64,000 nt of DNA from Metopolophium dirhodum (Eukaryota > Arthropoda > Insecta > Hemiptera > Aphididae), in NCBI RefSeq assembly GCF_019925205.1, contig NC_083562.1:1364001-1428000 (forward strand). Reading direction: 5' to 3'. The translations under genes and the position numbers were made by a program. Under the pieces are notes generated by a model that saw only the letters and a list, made by a program, of their open reading frames with translations, was not told the origin of the DNA and did not search any database. Of this stretch, positions 36,240-51,200 are shown one piece after another (positions within the stretch are counted from its first letter, which is position 1; every line of letters begins with the position of its first letter).

Positions 36240-39200
36240 GGAATTCTCTTGCCTTAATCAATCCATTAATACTCGAGAGTCCTGCGGTGATGGTCAGTAA
36301 TCATAATAGTATATATTATTATAATGTTCTTCCGTAAGATTCAAACATGCGAAGCAAGAGTTCTGTGTTTTATTAACAACTTACCTCTGTATTAAGCTAT
36401 AATAATTATTATAATTCTTAATAATTCAGTACACTCATCAGCGAGTGCTTTAACTATAATTTTCGAGTTCACAACTTCAGAACGCTTCAAACATCTGGAG
36501 TAAGGTATTGACGTAAAAACTTTTGTGATTTAAACAATATTGGGTTCACATTATTAGTGTGGTTAAAATATCGGTATATTGTGGATTCGGCTCCGTACGT
36601 TATTACAATACCTACCCACACATATTTTACAGTAAGTTAATAAAAGGCGACCACGAACTAATTAAATAGATTAAAATATTATATGATATCAACAATCTTG
36701 TCACGTCTTTATTTAATTAAAAATAAATAATAATGAAATAGGTAGGTAATGAAAAATAAAAAGAAAAAAAACCATTAATTTATTGTTATTTCACAGACGC
36801 TGCATAATAATAAGCTAAATGTTTTCGTGTAAAATATGTTGTATACATTTTTAGCAACACAATACACCACTTCAATAAACATTAAGGGAACTTGGTAAAG
36901 TACGCGTTTAACCATTAATTCATATTATTCTTAAATGCAGGGGTACATAACTGAAAAATATTAAGAAATTCAGACCATTTTAAAACTCAAATTTCCATCG
37001 CAACTCCTCGTACACACGTTTTAATTCGTTTATATAGATAATTGATATAATATAGAAAATATTTTTATATAAAAATAACAAGCGATGTAAATATAACAAA
37101 TTGGCTTACAAAAGATTAACCAAAGTGGATAAATAATTTCATATCAATAAAATACAAAAATGGAAATACAATAGATGATAAAAAAGCGGGTAAGTGGATG
37201 TCACTCTGCTGTACAGTAGGTTACAAGTGGGTCAATTTATAGTGGATTTGTCGGTGGTTTTTCCAGTTGCATTAAATAACTATTGAGAAAATCGAAAAAT
37301 GACCTCTTTTATAATGTACCATCTTAATCCAATTAGCTAAAAGATAAAGTACTATATGTTGAAATCGAAGCACTCCTGGTAGAAATGATGTATACAGGAT
37401 AAAAAAAAAATAAAATAAATACTATATATAAATACCTTGAAGTTAGTATAGTATATGTATTATTATATTTCTCTAAGTGATATAGCATATATAGCAGGTA
37501 TGTTAAGTATATATATATATTGAATAAGTATATATGTATTTGTGTGTGTGCGTATAAAGTTGATAAAAACTTCTTAAGGTAACAAATTAACGATAGAAAG
37601 TTATATACCTAGCCAATACAAATGTCTATTTAAAATATACCTATCGAGTTATGGCTTAAAGTTATTTGTCTACTACAGTAAGTTGTATTCGTGATATTAT
37701 TTTACATTTACAAAATGATAGTTTAAGAAAATAACGTATGGAATATATTAATAAGTAATAACGTTCAAGGCGATGAGAATAAAATAGTACAAAATAAAAA
37801 TTACTCTTACAATTGTACCTATACAATAAGTAATAACGATAACAATGCTATGTAAAAAGTGTTAATGAATTCTCAGAACAACTGTAGTGGTCATAGACCA
37901 TAGTTGTAGTAAAAGAATGTTTTGCAAAAAATTCATATAAGATACAAACATATACAACAGGAATTTGACAAGCTTTGCTGGTGATAAATTATATATCTTC
38001 AGAAAAAAAATTTTGAACGAATAATGTATAAATGGCTAAATATTTCTAACATTAATTTAGTATGACAAATAAAATATATGCTATATGTTAAACTTGATTG
38101 GCTTATAAATATTAAATGCATAACTAATATTAAAAGGACAATTAATGAAATATATTATATATATATATATAAAAAAGTAAATAATAATTATAGTAAGTAT
38201 ATACTTATTTATAAACATTACAATCAGCTATGTGTACTAAAAATTATAAAGCCGAGTTTGTATGTTTGATTGTATAATTTTTAGTTTAAGTATCTTTATG
38301 GGATTGCCATTAGATATACCATTTTTTTTTTTTTAATGGTATAGACTATCCGACTAGCGTTGCTATGGGATTTTTTTTTAATCAAACAAAATAATATTAC
38401 TTACATTATTTTTTTGTTTTTATTAAATTGTACAACAAAAGTCAATGTCTTTAGCTTATCATGTAAACAAAAAAACTACGCACATTTGATAAAATTGTAA
38501 TACGTTTGGTTGTACCAAAGTTACCAACAAATTAGATCTTCTATGATTTTTTTATACTATAAATGTCGACTTACTAAGGTTTTGTATAAGTTGTTCATGA
38601 TAAATGCTTGAATAAAAAAAAATTGAGCATAAATCCTCGATCGAATTTTATAAACTTTGACGAACGAGAAAATTGATTTTATCAAAAATCAAATTTTATT
38701 ATAAAATTCCCATTTTTCCATATTAATTTCTTTTTTCTAATTGATGTACTGGAAAAATCAATAACTCAGTATATAGTTAATATTATAATACACTATTATA
38801 ACAATTAAATATTAACAATATAATAAATGTAATGTTTTTTGCAAAAATTAGATCAACCTAGCGTAATACTTATAGTAAAATAAATTAATTTAATAGCAAT
38901 TTCTAAAAACATATCATAAATTCATATACTTAGACTGACTGATCAGAATCCATCTTCGATCAGAATCATTTTTCGTAAACAGTGACTTATCATTGAATTA
39001 CAATTTGACACATACATTACAAAGGCTTACTCAATGACGAGGCATACTCGCACCTACTTTACAGCAACGTGATTGTCTACTTTTCTATTTTTTATTCTTT
39101 TCCCTGAATTTTTTAAAAAGTCCTGAGAATATTCAATTTTCGCAACTTCCATCGAAGTTGATGATCAGAGCATTCTTTCTACTACAAAGTGTTTACGTCT

Positions 39201-42200
39201 TCTGACACAAAAATAAAAACACACATCATTGTAAAATCAATACATTCATTTTTCCGCTCATAATCTTAAAAACCTTTTTTTATCCTAATAATATGTATAA
39301 TTTTATAATTATTATTTTTGTGTAACTAATCAATATGTATGATATATTTTTTTTATATTAAATAGGTTGGCTGGCTAAAAGCAGAAGATCAGACCATACT
39401 AAGTTTACACGAACGTGTGGTTACCGAAAACCGAAGGATAGACATAGATGTGGATAACAACACATATTGGAGACTCAAGATTCGGCAGCTACAAAGATCC
39501 GACAAAGGATGTTATATGTGTCAGATTAACACGCATGTTATGAAGAAACAAATTGGTTGTGTAGACGTGAAAGGTAATTTTTAAGGTTTATCTTATATTA
39601 TGTTTACATCACAACATGAATAATTAATATGGTAAAACAGATACCTGACTCATAAATCATTTTTAAATTGGCAAAAACCAAAATGTAATATCATGTTTGT
39701 TGCTGGTATGAATATTGAATTTGAACCTATGTCGTAGCATGTAAACTATAATGTTATTATTCAAACGTTTAATTTTTATTTTTCAACTCGTTAATCATAA
39801 TTCAAATGTAATATTATTATCGTGTTATCAATATAAACAATAATAAGATAAAAATAAATTATACTAACAGAATGTGGAATGTAAAATAACGAAATATTTA
39901 TTACGATAGTATTTATACAAATTATTTTTCAAATATATTTATTTTTTTATATTACGTCTTGATGTAGTAGTGTTTATCATATCGTTAAGAACTTGAGGTG
40001 TAGGTGTTGTTATAACTTCGTCATAACTAAAGAATAAAGAATAATGATCAACTATTTAATCACCTGTAAATTGTTATGTCCGTATGAGATGGGATTTTCG
40101 ATTATATTATAATATTGAAGTATAGTTTATAATATTATTATTAGGTAGTAATAAAATCTTGAATGTCTGTTGGAAATAATATATTTTATGAAAAGAAAAA
40201 GACAATCGAGGGGATAGTATGAAAGTTGTCCAATTCCAAAATACTGCTCGCTGCACCATATGAATTTATATTTTATTATTATTTTTTTTCCTACGATATT
40301 TTTATTTTCGTTGTTTCATCCACGTTGGCTGGAGTTGGCTGGCACACATATCGATTAAAATTTTTGAAAAAAAAAATCCAAACACTACGTTTAATTATTT
40401 ATTACCACAACCGCTGAAAACATAAAAGCTTTCCGGATAGTGCGACGATATACATGACAAATGAAGTCAATCAAATTTATTTCTGACTACGATTTATATT
40501 GAAATTTTTCCGACTGTCATAATATTTTTATCCCCATTGTTAAACGGCGCTTAAAATGTCATCGACTGTGGAGTTACTGGGTATCCCGTTGTTTACATGA
40601 GAATAATATGAACGATCGTTGGTGCACTGCAGGCGCAGATAGAATATGTACCTTATATATGCGATTAGAGTTAACTGAAAAAATAAATTACTATAGATAA
40701 TGGTATTTAAAAAATGATAAAACGATTATAGCGGAGATCTGTTTACTAACGTATTTATAAGACGTTTATTTATTAATTTTTAATTATTAACTGACTACCT
40801 ACCAAGAAAAAATGTGTTACGTAGTAGGTATCACTTATTATATATTCTTATAGAATATTACAAAAAATAATAATATAAACTTAAAAATGTAATAAACACA
40901 TCGGTATCAGAATGTTCGTTCATAAATAAATTCTTAAAGTAATATTATTATATCTGTAGAGTTATTTTGAATAATTATTTACCGATGCTCTAACTATAAC
41001 GAAATATCTGTTTAAATAAAGAATCATATCATTTAATATAGCCGTGATTTTATCATTAAGCCCCCATAAAAAATTCTAATTGTATGCGTTTTTTTAACGT
41101 ACAAACAAATCCGTTTCGTTACGATTTGAATTGTCGAAATCGGTGGTACCTAATATAATATGCGATTAGAGTTAACTGAAAAAATAAATTACTATAAATA
41201 TAGGTATTTTAAAAATGATAAAACGATTATAGCGGAGATCGGTTTACTAACGTGTTTATAAGACGTTTTTTTTATTTATTTACTTTTTTCAAATAATAAT
41301 TGACTATACTTACTTAGAAAAAATGTATTACGTAGTAGGTATAACTTATAATTATATATTCTTATAAAATATTAAAAAAAAAAAAATGATATAAAATTAA
41401 AAATGTAATAAACACACCGGCATGTTATAGAATGTTCTTTCGTAAATAAATTCCTAAAGTAATATTATTATATTGTCTGTAGAATTATTTTGAATAATTA
41501 TTTACCGATACTCTAACTATAACGAAATATCTGTTTAAATAAAAAATCACATAATTTAATATAGTCGTGATTTTATCTCCAATCCCTTATAAAAAAAAAA
41601 ATTCTAATTTTATGCGTTTTAACGTCATACAAACAAATTCGTTTCGTTACGATTTGATTGTCGAAATCGGTGCGACAGAATACACGACGATATGCGGTCG
41701 AGTGATGCGGCAACAAACATTTATGCGACAGCCAACCACTGCGATACATTTTCACTCATTTGTCACACTCCCTAGCAAACTTTGTCCATAAACCATTTAC
41801 CGAACGACGCGATAGTGACAATTAATTTCGTCAAACTTTATGTTAATCAACATTAATATTATCATCGTTGACCTATATATACCGTATAAATGTCTGAATC
41901 GTCAGCTGTACTATTATCAACGTACTTACGACTTGTGGCTAAAATGACAGCCTGCATCGTCATATAATATTATTCAAAACGTATTGCGCAATTGTATTTC
42001 AATCAAACTCGAACGATAACACTGTTTGACAGTAAAAGGGTTAATATGAAATAACAAAGTAATTTTTTTTTATGATGAACAATTTTTATTATTAAACCAT
42101 AATACCGATTTGGAACAATTTAATAAACACAATCGCGAGTTTTCTGTGTGACCTGCAATAGTACTTAATAACATGATTCTGCTCAACAGCAGTGTCCCCT

Positions 42201-45200
42201 TGACTGTTTGCAAATAAGCCACACCATAAAAAAAAATTAATACGGTTTCTTAGGAAAACTATACCAGCAAGTCACCTTATATTTAATATTTATAATATTT
42301 TAACTACACCGTGAACACGTGTTCAGTTCACTGGTGGCGGGAACATTACACAATACAAAACTCCACGGAGCCATAACTGAAACAACAGTTATTTTTCAAA
42401 AGTTATTTTCCGTCTGTACACCAGGTTTTGGTGAAGTTTTGGTCTCGGTTTTATTCTTGTGGCAAAAAGAAAAAGCTGGATGCCAATTATTGTCTGACAA
42501 ATATTTTTACTTTCAAAGAGGTCTTTTGGCACGTACTCGAAACCCATTTCGACGGAATAACAGTCCAAGTTTATGTTCGACTTTTTTGTCATGTTTCTCA
42601 TGCAAAATATTCAACGAGCTTAGTTTTTTAAAATTTAATGAACTTTATAAAGGTGGTGTTTATTTACACACTTAAAAGATTATTAAAATATTTTCAGGTC
42701 TTCTCCGCAGTAAGGCTAGTTATATATAGTATCTGGCATCAATGGTTTTATAGATCTCTTATTTCCACTTAAAAATATGGCGACAAGACACATTTACACA
42801 AACTATAAAAACTCAACCATTGTCTTACATACCTAGTTGCATTGCATCCGAGCAAATTATTGTTATTAGTTGGTAAGTCATAAACCATGATACAACCGTG
42901 TATTAGGTATAAGGTATATAATTAACTATATAATATATTTTGTTTACACATGTACCACATATCCGATTCTGAGTGGAGCGATGAATGTATTGATTTTATA
43001 AAGGTGTGTGTGTGTGTGTATGTTTTATGTCCGTCATCACTTTTTAGGGCAGTAAAAATGCTTCTATTTTTCCACTACGAGGAGGGTTTCTGGTAGAAAA
43101 TTGATTCTTATATTCTATTTAGTACTTTGCGGGGTCAAAAGATTTATTGTCGTTTAATTATTATAAAATTAAAATGTTGGGTCCAAAATATGTATGTCAT
43201 GGGTTAAGAAGGTGTCAATACATTTTGGGTATGGTGTTATGCTTTCGGCCATGGGTTATGTAAATATACATTGGTGGCCACCACATAGGGATACATAAGG
43301 AGTGGATAATCTGTTAAACTTAAATTATAGACGTTATTACGGTACAGAGTAAACACGAACGACGAGCTTCCAGTTACTCGTTAGTTCCCAAAGTTTAAAC
43401 ACATGCTGTGTGAGCGGGGTTATTTAAATTTTCTGTTTACCGTACGTGATAAAACTAAAATTAACTGGTATGGTTTTTCAGTGCGTATAAGGTTTGTTTT
43501 TGTGTCATACCAGCACCTTTTGTGACGCAGCTATAAATTGTATAGATCATCATCCGCACGAGTCTCTAACAGGAGAAAAATGAAACCCAACTGATTTATA
43601 CGATTTCGTTTAATATGTTAAACTAATATCACATACCTGCGGCTGATATAGAGAGCTATATGATATAGGAAATAATGAAACTGTGATATTACTATATAAT
43701 AATATCCAAAGATAATTTTAATAAATTATACTAAACACGCATACCACACCCAATCGTTATCTGAGTATAATAATATATTTCACTGATTTTAGTAATAGGG
43801 ATTTTTAATAAATGACTTTGAATTAATTAAAAAATAATGTAATCTGTAGAAAAAAATCTTACATTGTGCATGAATAACGAAACACATTAAACACTATTAT
43901 TTAATTAGTTATAAATTAATTTAATATAACCGTACTTTGAACATATTTTACATGATACACACAACGTACCGTGTTAAATATAATTTGGGTAAAAAGTTGT
44001 TTGAAATATCTTCAATTACAATTGTTTTTAAGTCGTATACGTTTATCTACACATAGTTAAAAATATCATTATTTTTTTACGAAGTAGGTGTATAAAATAG
44101 ATTAGAAAATGCAGAATTAAGCCAATAAATCTAAAATTGTTTATAGTTATTGAATACATGTAATACGGACTATACCTACTGATGTTTATTTGATATATAT
44201 TTTGTTCTAGAAGCAAAATTATTGTACTTATGTTTTTTTTTAAATCTTGAATTAGTTAGGTACTGCCTATGTTTAATGTTTAATATTATACTTGTATTAT
44301 CTATTTTTGGACAAATAGAGTACATACGAATATGGATTATGTTAGTTTTCTTTGTATGTTTGTTACGTTGATAATAAATATTATTGTCTAGACTATGTTT
44401 GATTTCAAAAGTGTGATTATTTTTATAATATAAAGTACAGACAGCTTACATAAACAAAAGTACAGCTTTGTAAGATAATATTTATCTGGTACTAAAATAT
44501 TTTCGTTATTTGGGTTAGATATCTTGAGTTCTTTTTAAGAATAAATTTCAATATTATATTTCATATTTTTTTAATGGATTTATTTTTGTTTCAAAATAAG
44601 TTCCTTTCATATAGCAAATTTTATAATTCATTATAGATTCTACTAATGATTGATACATAACCCTAATTTTAGATTGATGAGGAAAAGTGTATTAGTTGAA
44701 TTTTGTAACCACACGTTATGTTTCTTAATTTATTTATTACGAGTTGTATGTGACCATTCAATTTGCGGTGGTGGTACATTTTTATATCTATACAACATTT
44801 AAAGGTTTTAATCGAATTTTCGAAAGTTTGCCATTTAAATAATATATATTTACATAAGTACACTATATAGGTATTATTGATACATTACTTATACACAGGT
44901 TTTAGACTTTCACGTGATTTCGTGTGGGCCTATGCCAACGGGTAACACAAATAACAACTATCTGCAGCTCTTCTGGTCGATTCAAAATTTGGCTCACTTT
45001 TGTTATTAGAGATATTCTCTCTTCTTCGTAGATTTTACGCCTAGTCTAGTATTTCGTTCCTGACCAAGACCAAGTTTTTGTAACTACTTCCATATTATTG
45101 TTTACCGTTTATTCCTAAATATTTATGTGTATAATTACTATGTAAGTTGACCTTCCGTTAAAAAACCAATATTTAGATTTTATAATTAATACTTCAATGT

Positions 45201-48200
45201 TCATACTCAATCATAATAATATTAATATAATCAATTTCTTTTTTTCCATAGTTCCGCCGGACATCAAAGACGAAGAAACCATATCTGATATCACTGTAAA
45301 TGAAGGTGAAAACGCTACATTGGCGTGCAAGGCCAAAGGCAATCCACTACCGAGAATTACTTGGAAGCGAGAGGATGGTCATAAAATAACTATAAAAAAC
45401 AAATCGAAAAAAACATTAAGTGAGTAATTACGTAGTTTAACAATATTAATATAACGTATAAAACATGAATGACCAACTATTAAAAAAGTGCACTTGGATC
45501 CTTACTTCAATAATTTTTATTCTTTATTTCTTTATTTGAAATATACTATAATAATTGTATATGCTAATAACTAAGAAGCATAATAAGTATATGTGAAGAT
45601 GTTGTGGTGTTATGGACATGAGTAAGAATCAATCCATTAGTGCTACTATAGTCTTGAGTTATTATTAATATAATAAAATAAAATTAGAACATTAAAGACG
45701 GTTTAAGGTGGACAATAATAAAGTACATATTACAATGCCAATGACATTATGTTCATAAGAACTGAGATAGAAATATAATTAATAATTATAGACTATATGG
45801 ACTATAGACAATGTTTGTGTAATACAGTGGTAAGAGAAATAAGGGGGTTAATTAATTCAAAAGAAATGTCATTACCGATGTTTGATTTTAAGAACTATAT
45901 GATAGTTTAATAATGTTGAAATTGGAAGCAACAGAGATGCACACAATAGGATGATTCCAGAAGAGTGAGAAAATTCAATGAGACACCATGTGTTTTTTTT
46001 ATTAGTACAAGTCGGATGGTGAATATTTTTGATAACATAGTTCCGTAAGGGTGATGAGAGAAGGGGGCGTAATGCTAACGCAGTCCCCCTCCGGTTCTCG
46101 ATACCATGGGGGGAAAAAAAGGGTGATGAGAGGAATGAGTGGTATACAGGTCTGTGTTGTTCACGTCTTTCATGATTGCATTATAATCAAATGGTCCGTG
46201 TAGGAAAATAATAAAACACGAAGGAGTTTACTTAAACAAAAATTCATTGTACCCATAAGTAATACTAGAGTGTTTTAAAATGCAGTGTGTAGATCTACTC
46301 CAGACAAGACTGTCGTATTTACCGACCGAGAAGTGTAGTGATAAGACAGTGATTCTTAGAATTCCTAGTGTAAGAGTTAGCACTCCGGAATGATCCGTTG
46401 ATTTCCTAATCAGACAGTTTTTTGAGTTAATCTTTCGTCTCGTATTTTTGCCGTATCGTTTGAACGTTAACGATCGGAACAGAGTGAACCGTATAGATAT
46501 TTAGGAAACGTGGTGTCTTCGAGTTATTTTCCTTGCTACGTCATGATTTCGGGTTTCTGATTTGCTTGTCTATTACGAAAATGAAAAGCAAATATCTGGG
46601 TTAGGTTGGCCGTCGGTTTTCCTGATAGTAATCTAGAATGTTCTGGAGTGAAGTGTTCAAATTGCTCGAGGTTTAACATTAGGTCACTTCCTCCCAGTGT
46701 ATCTCAGACAAAGTAAACGGCTAAAGGTCTACTACATAGTACAGAGAGAACAATTCAGCTATTAAATCCAAAGGTGCGTAATAAGATATGTGCTCCACAA
46801 ACAACCTTTCTCTATTACAATTGGGTGTGGCTATTATTGATAATATTTGATACAGTTAACGGACTAGATTTCAGTATCGAAAAATCGTGATAACGCAGCG
46901 AGCATATCGAACAGACTTATGTCAATACACTGAGCTAATATCAATATTTTATTTAATATATCAAACACAGGATTTCCTAGTATAATATTATATAATGTGC
47001 ACTATTAAAATATATAATATCAACTAAATATTTTTAATTACATTTGTCTGTGAAAAATACGTAATATTGTTGTTTGATTTTTATTATTTTAGTCTATAAT
47101 AGGTGAAAACAACATAATGTCAGTTGTGACCTAAATTTCTATATGTATAATATAATATAATATTTATGTGTGTACCTAATCACTTTTATACCATAATAAT
47201 TATTTTCAAACGTTATAATTTAAATATTATGCCTATATTATTGCACAGTAATAACTAGGTAATAGTGACTTATTTATATATTGTTATTAATAAATTATGA
47301 ATCAAATATTTAAACTATTCTACATACAATTTTCATACAAATTAATAAATTTTTAATACTCATATTTTAAGTTAGTTATAGAATCATATAAATAATGTTT
47401 TTATTTTTTATTACATTTTTGAACTAACCTTAACGTTTAATCATTTCTATAATGACAATATGGCCTTTGCTGTACCTATTTTAGAGATCGATTTCTTGAA
47501 AATACTTACTGTATGCTTAAAATACGTAGAACATACGTCATCTAATATTGAACTAACAGCTAAAGATGAATATATAGACGGAGGTCAAATACGTTTTGTA
47601 ATATTGTGGATTTTAGAGCTACAGCTTTAATGTCAGATTATTAGATCAAGGATATTACATTTGAAGAGTGTAGATGTGTATAATAATGTTAAATTAAATA
47701 GATTCCTTTTGATCCGAAGTATGTAGATTTTGTTGGACATATTGTAACTCATCCGGGTGACTATAATGTCACATAAATACCGAGGATTCAATTTGTATAA
47801 ATGTATTAAATATAACTTAATAACTGTTTTAGTCTACTTTAAAATTTAGGTTAGTATTATATAGCTCATGTAGGTTTCTAGTGTATATGGTCATTGAGTA
47901 AGTCACGGCAATATTGGAATTTAATGTACGAGAAACGATTCTGAGTGAATACTGAATACAGTCTAGCAGCCAATATAACTAAGTATAATATTTAAACTGC
48001 CATTATAATAATACAATTTATTTTACTGTTAGTAATATAGTAGGTCGATTAAATTTTTTTCTGAAAATATTGCATTTATTATTTTATTAATATTTAATTA
48101 TAGTAATGGTACGTATAATATTTATATAATGTATTATTGTTATTAACTTTCGAGTAAATACTGCCTTACAGTAGGTAAACATAGGCAGTAGATTAAATGT

Positions 48201-51200
48201 AATCTAAACGTTTTGAAAATGTCATTGTATTCATATTATATAGTATATACCTACCCACGGAAAATATTTTTGGAATAAACAAAATAACTAAAACTGTTAT
48301 TTCTTGATTAATTATAAAATGCCATTCAAATATCAAAATATTTTGAAAATTATACCATATTGTGTAGAAAAGACTAGTATAAAAATGTCATGTAGGTATA
48401 GTTATTTGTTTTTGAATTACATTACTTACACAAAAATAAAAAATCGATTTTGTCTTTTTGAAACTAAATTTGCGGAAAATTTTTCGCCTTTCTGTATTTT
48501 TTTTTCATTTTTCCCAATTATTATTCGTTTTAACTGTTACTAACCCCTCCCCCCCTAAAAATACTATCTTTCTTATCAGAAAATAAATTACGAATTTGAA
48601 AATCTAAGAATTTTTACTGGTTCAAAGATGGAGACAGAAACAATAAAAAAAACACACACACACACAGTCACATCATCATTGTAAAATCAATAGATTTATC
48701 ACTCCGCTCAGAATGACAGAATCTTAAAACAATATTACCTATATACTTCCAATATAGATAGTATATATTATGATAAAAATAATTACAATATAGTACCTGT
48801 ATTATATCAAATTAAAAACTCTGATCTATATTCGCTAAGTATACCATAATAATAAACTATAATTTGGATCGTTTATTATACTATTTATATTTTTTTTTTC
48901 GCATTAAATTTTAACATGTTGGTTTTGTGGATGATATGCTTTTAGATAAATAATAATTTAACTTGACATTGACCCTGAGTGTACTGTTCACCGATCGTAT
49001 TACTACGCCTATTCAAAATAACTGTCAATTTCTAACTACAGGTATATTAATGTTGTCCGTGGCATTATCTGATGGATGGACAGTTTTAAATGCACGTTGG
49101 TTAAAATGTAAACATGTGTGAGGTTTTAGTAATGAAAATTACAGCATTATGTTATTTAAACAGAACAATTATTATTCTCTTCCTCTTCCACTCGTTTCGT
49201 TATTCATTCGATGATTGGAATCTGATTCGACCACATAGTATTGTATAGCTATTGTATTTCTGTAGCTGTACAAAATAAATGCGTGGTTAATTGTTAATAT
49301 TATTCGACAATTAATAAAGAAAAATTATGGTATCACTTTTGTCACATCACAAACACATTTGACATGCTTATCACTTCACATTCCATCTCTTTAAATCTAT
49401 TTAATCGTATATTGTAAAATGTACGAGGTGACCCATTTAATGTAAGACACTATTATCTATATCAGAAAACCACTAAGTTTTTGAAAATATTTATTTAACA
49501 TAATTTTAAGTCGTAACAAAACAACGTTTTTGGAAAAATATTATATTCATTATTATTGTTTATCGTTATCATTTTTTAAGTTTTGATTCTTTTGAGTGAC
49601 AGCGCATAAAATACTCGTCCAAAGTTCAATTCGTATGCATCAAAAGCACTCCAAAAAATATTTCGCTTAAAAAAATGAATTAAAATTGCATTTTGTTGTA
49701 AAAAAGTTTAAAAAATAATAAATGATAACCAACGATAAAGATATATTTTTTTTAAAAAACATGTTTTTAACGACTTAAAACTTTTCAAAAACATTAGTGA
49801 TTTTTTAAACAATAATAAGTGTCTTACGTTAATAATGGTTTGCCCGGTAAAATATAATTTTTTTAATATTATTATTTTGGATGGAATCAGGAAAGAGCGT
49901 AATTGTGTATATAATTTCAGAAAAGATTATTTAGGAAATGTATTTTTTTTTTTTTTATAAAGCTTATGTGTTCGAATTCGTTAATTTAAAACTCTAATAT
50001 AAATTCTTCTATTATATATTATTTATATTAGAATATTGTATTAGAATGCATTATATTATTATACATCGAATTATTATAAGTTATACCAAACGAAAATACC
50101 TGGTATCTAACCAAAATTAATGCGGTTCATTATCTATATTTGATTATGTTTTCAACATTATAAGTAATTTCAATTAGCTCGACGCACATATTATAGTGAT
50201 GTATTTTTGTTATTATTATCCATTGAATTATTTGCGTTACCATGATGCACATAGGTAATAATATTATGTTAAACTTGCAAGTATAATTATGTGTATTTAG
50301 CGACGGCTAACGAGTAATTTATTATAGTTGTTCCAACAGTTTAAAGTGTTTTTGGTACGGATTAGGTCTATTATAATAATTATATATTGTTGTTTGAAAT
50401 ACCTAGCGATATTATTATATTATTGATTTCACATGGTGTTTATTATTTGTTGACCAGTGGATAGGGTACGTGGAGAACCGCTGTTGCTCAACAAAGTAGA
50501 CCGCAGTCAGATGGGACATTATTTGTGCATAGCGTCCAACGATGTACCGCCGGCTGTTAGCAAGAGGATCACGTTAAATGTTAACTGTGAGTATTCAGCA
50601 TATTATTCTGCTCAACATCAAATCCCTTTTCAGCAGCAAACCACAAAATCGTTATCAGAAAATTAATTAAATAATTTGAATACTGGATTATACACGATAT
50701 GTCCGGGGTTCAAACACACTTGGTGACATTTCATTAGACTGCTGTTGACCAAATGGTTATTTACAGTACGGTACTCGACTGCTTTCGAGCACTATCCCCA
50801 ATTGGCAATAACTACTGTGAATTTAATAATAAATATTAAAATACACGCAAACAACGGTCAACGAGTGAATATTATCATCGAATTTACTGGACAGGACAAC
50901 GACGACGGCGGCGCAGAGATCGCGTCAACTTTTTGATATTCAAACGAGTACAAACATTGTTGAACCGTTTTGTTCTATATTTAAATTCTGTTCAGATTTA
51001 CTAATACGCACATTTATTTTCCCTCGTTGTAATACTGTTCAATACGTACTTTTCGGAGGAAATCGTTTTGTTCAGCTTCGGTTGATTTTATAAACCGTTA
51101 TTTGTATATAGACCGATTTATTAATAAATATGATACTTGATCATCAATGATAACTAGGTCAGTGGTGTTCCTATTACCTACGCACTTCATAATAAGTAGT

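Noticed and set aside
50587..50665. Continuation of the exon 4 frame beyond the donor
   Set aside because: The strong GTGAGT and the restored FSPVVWV continuation in exon 5 show the frame extension is intronic.
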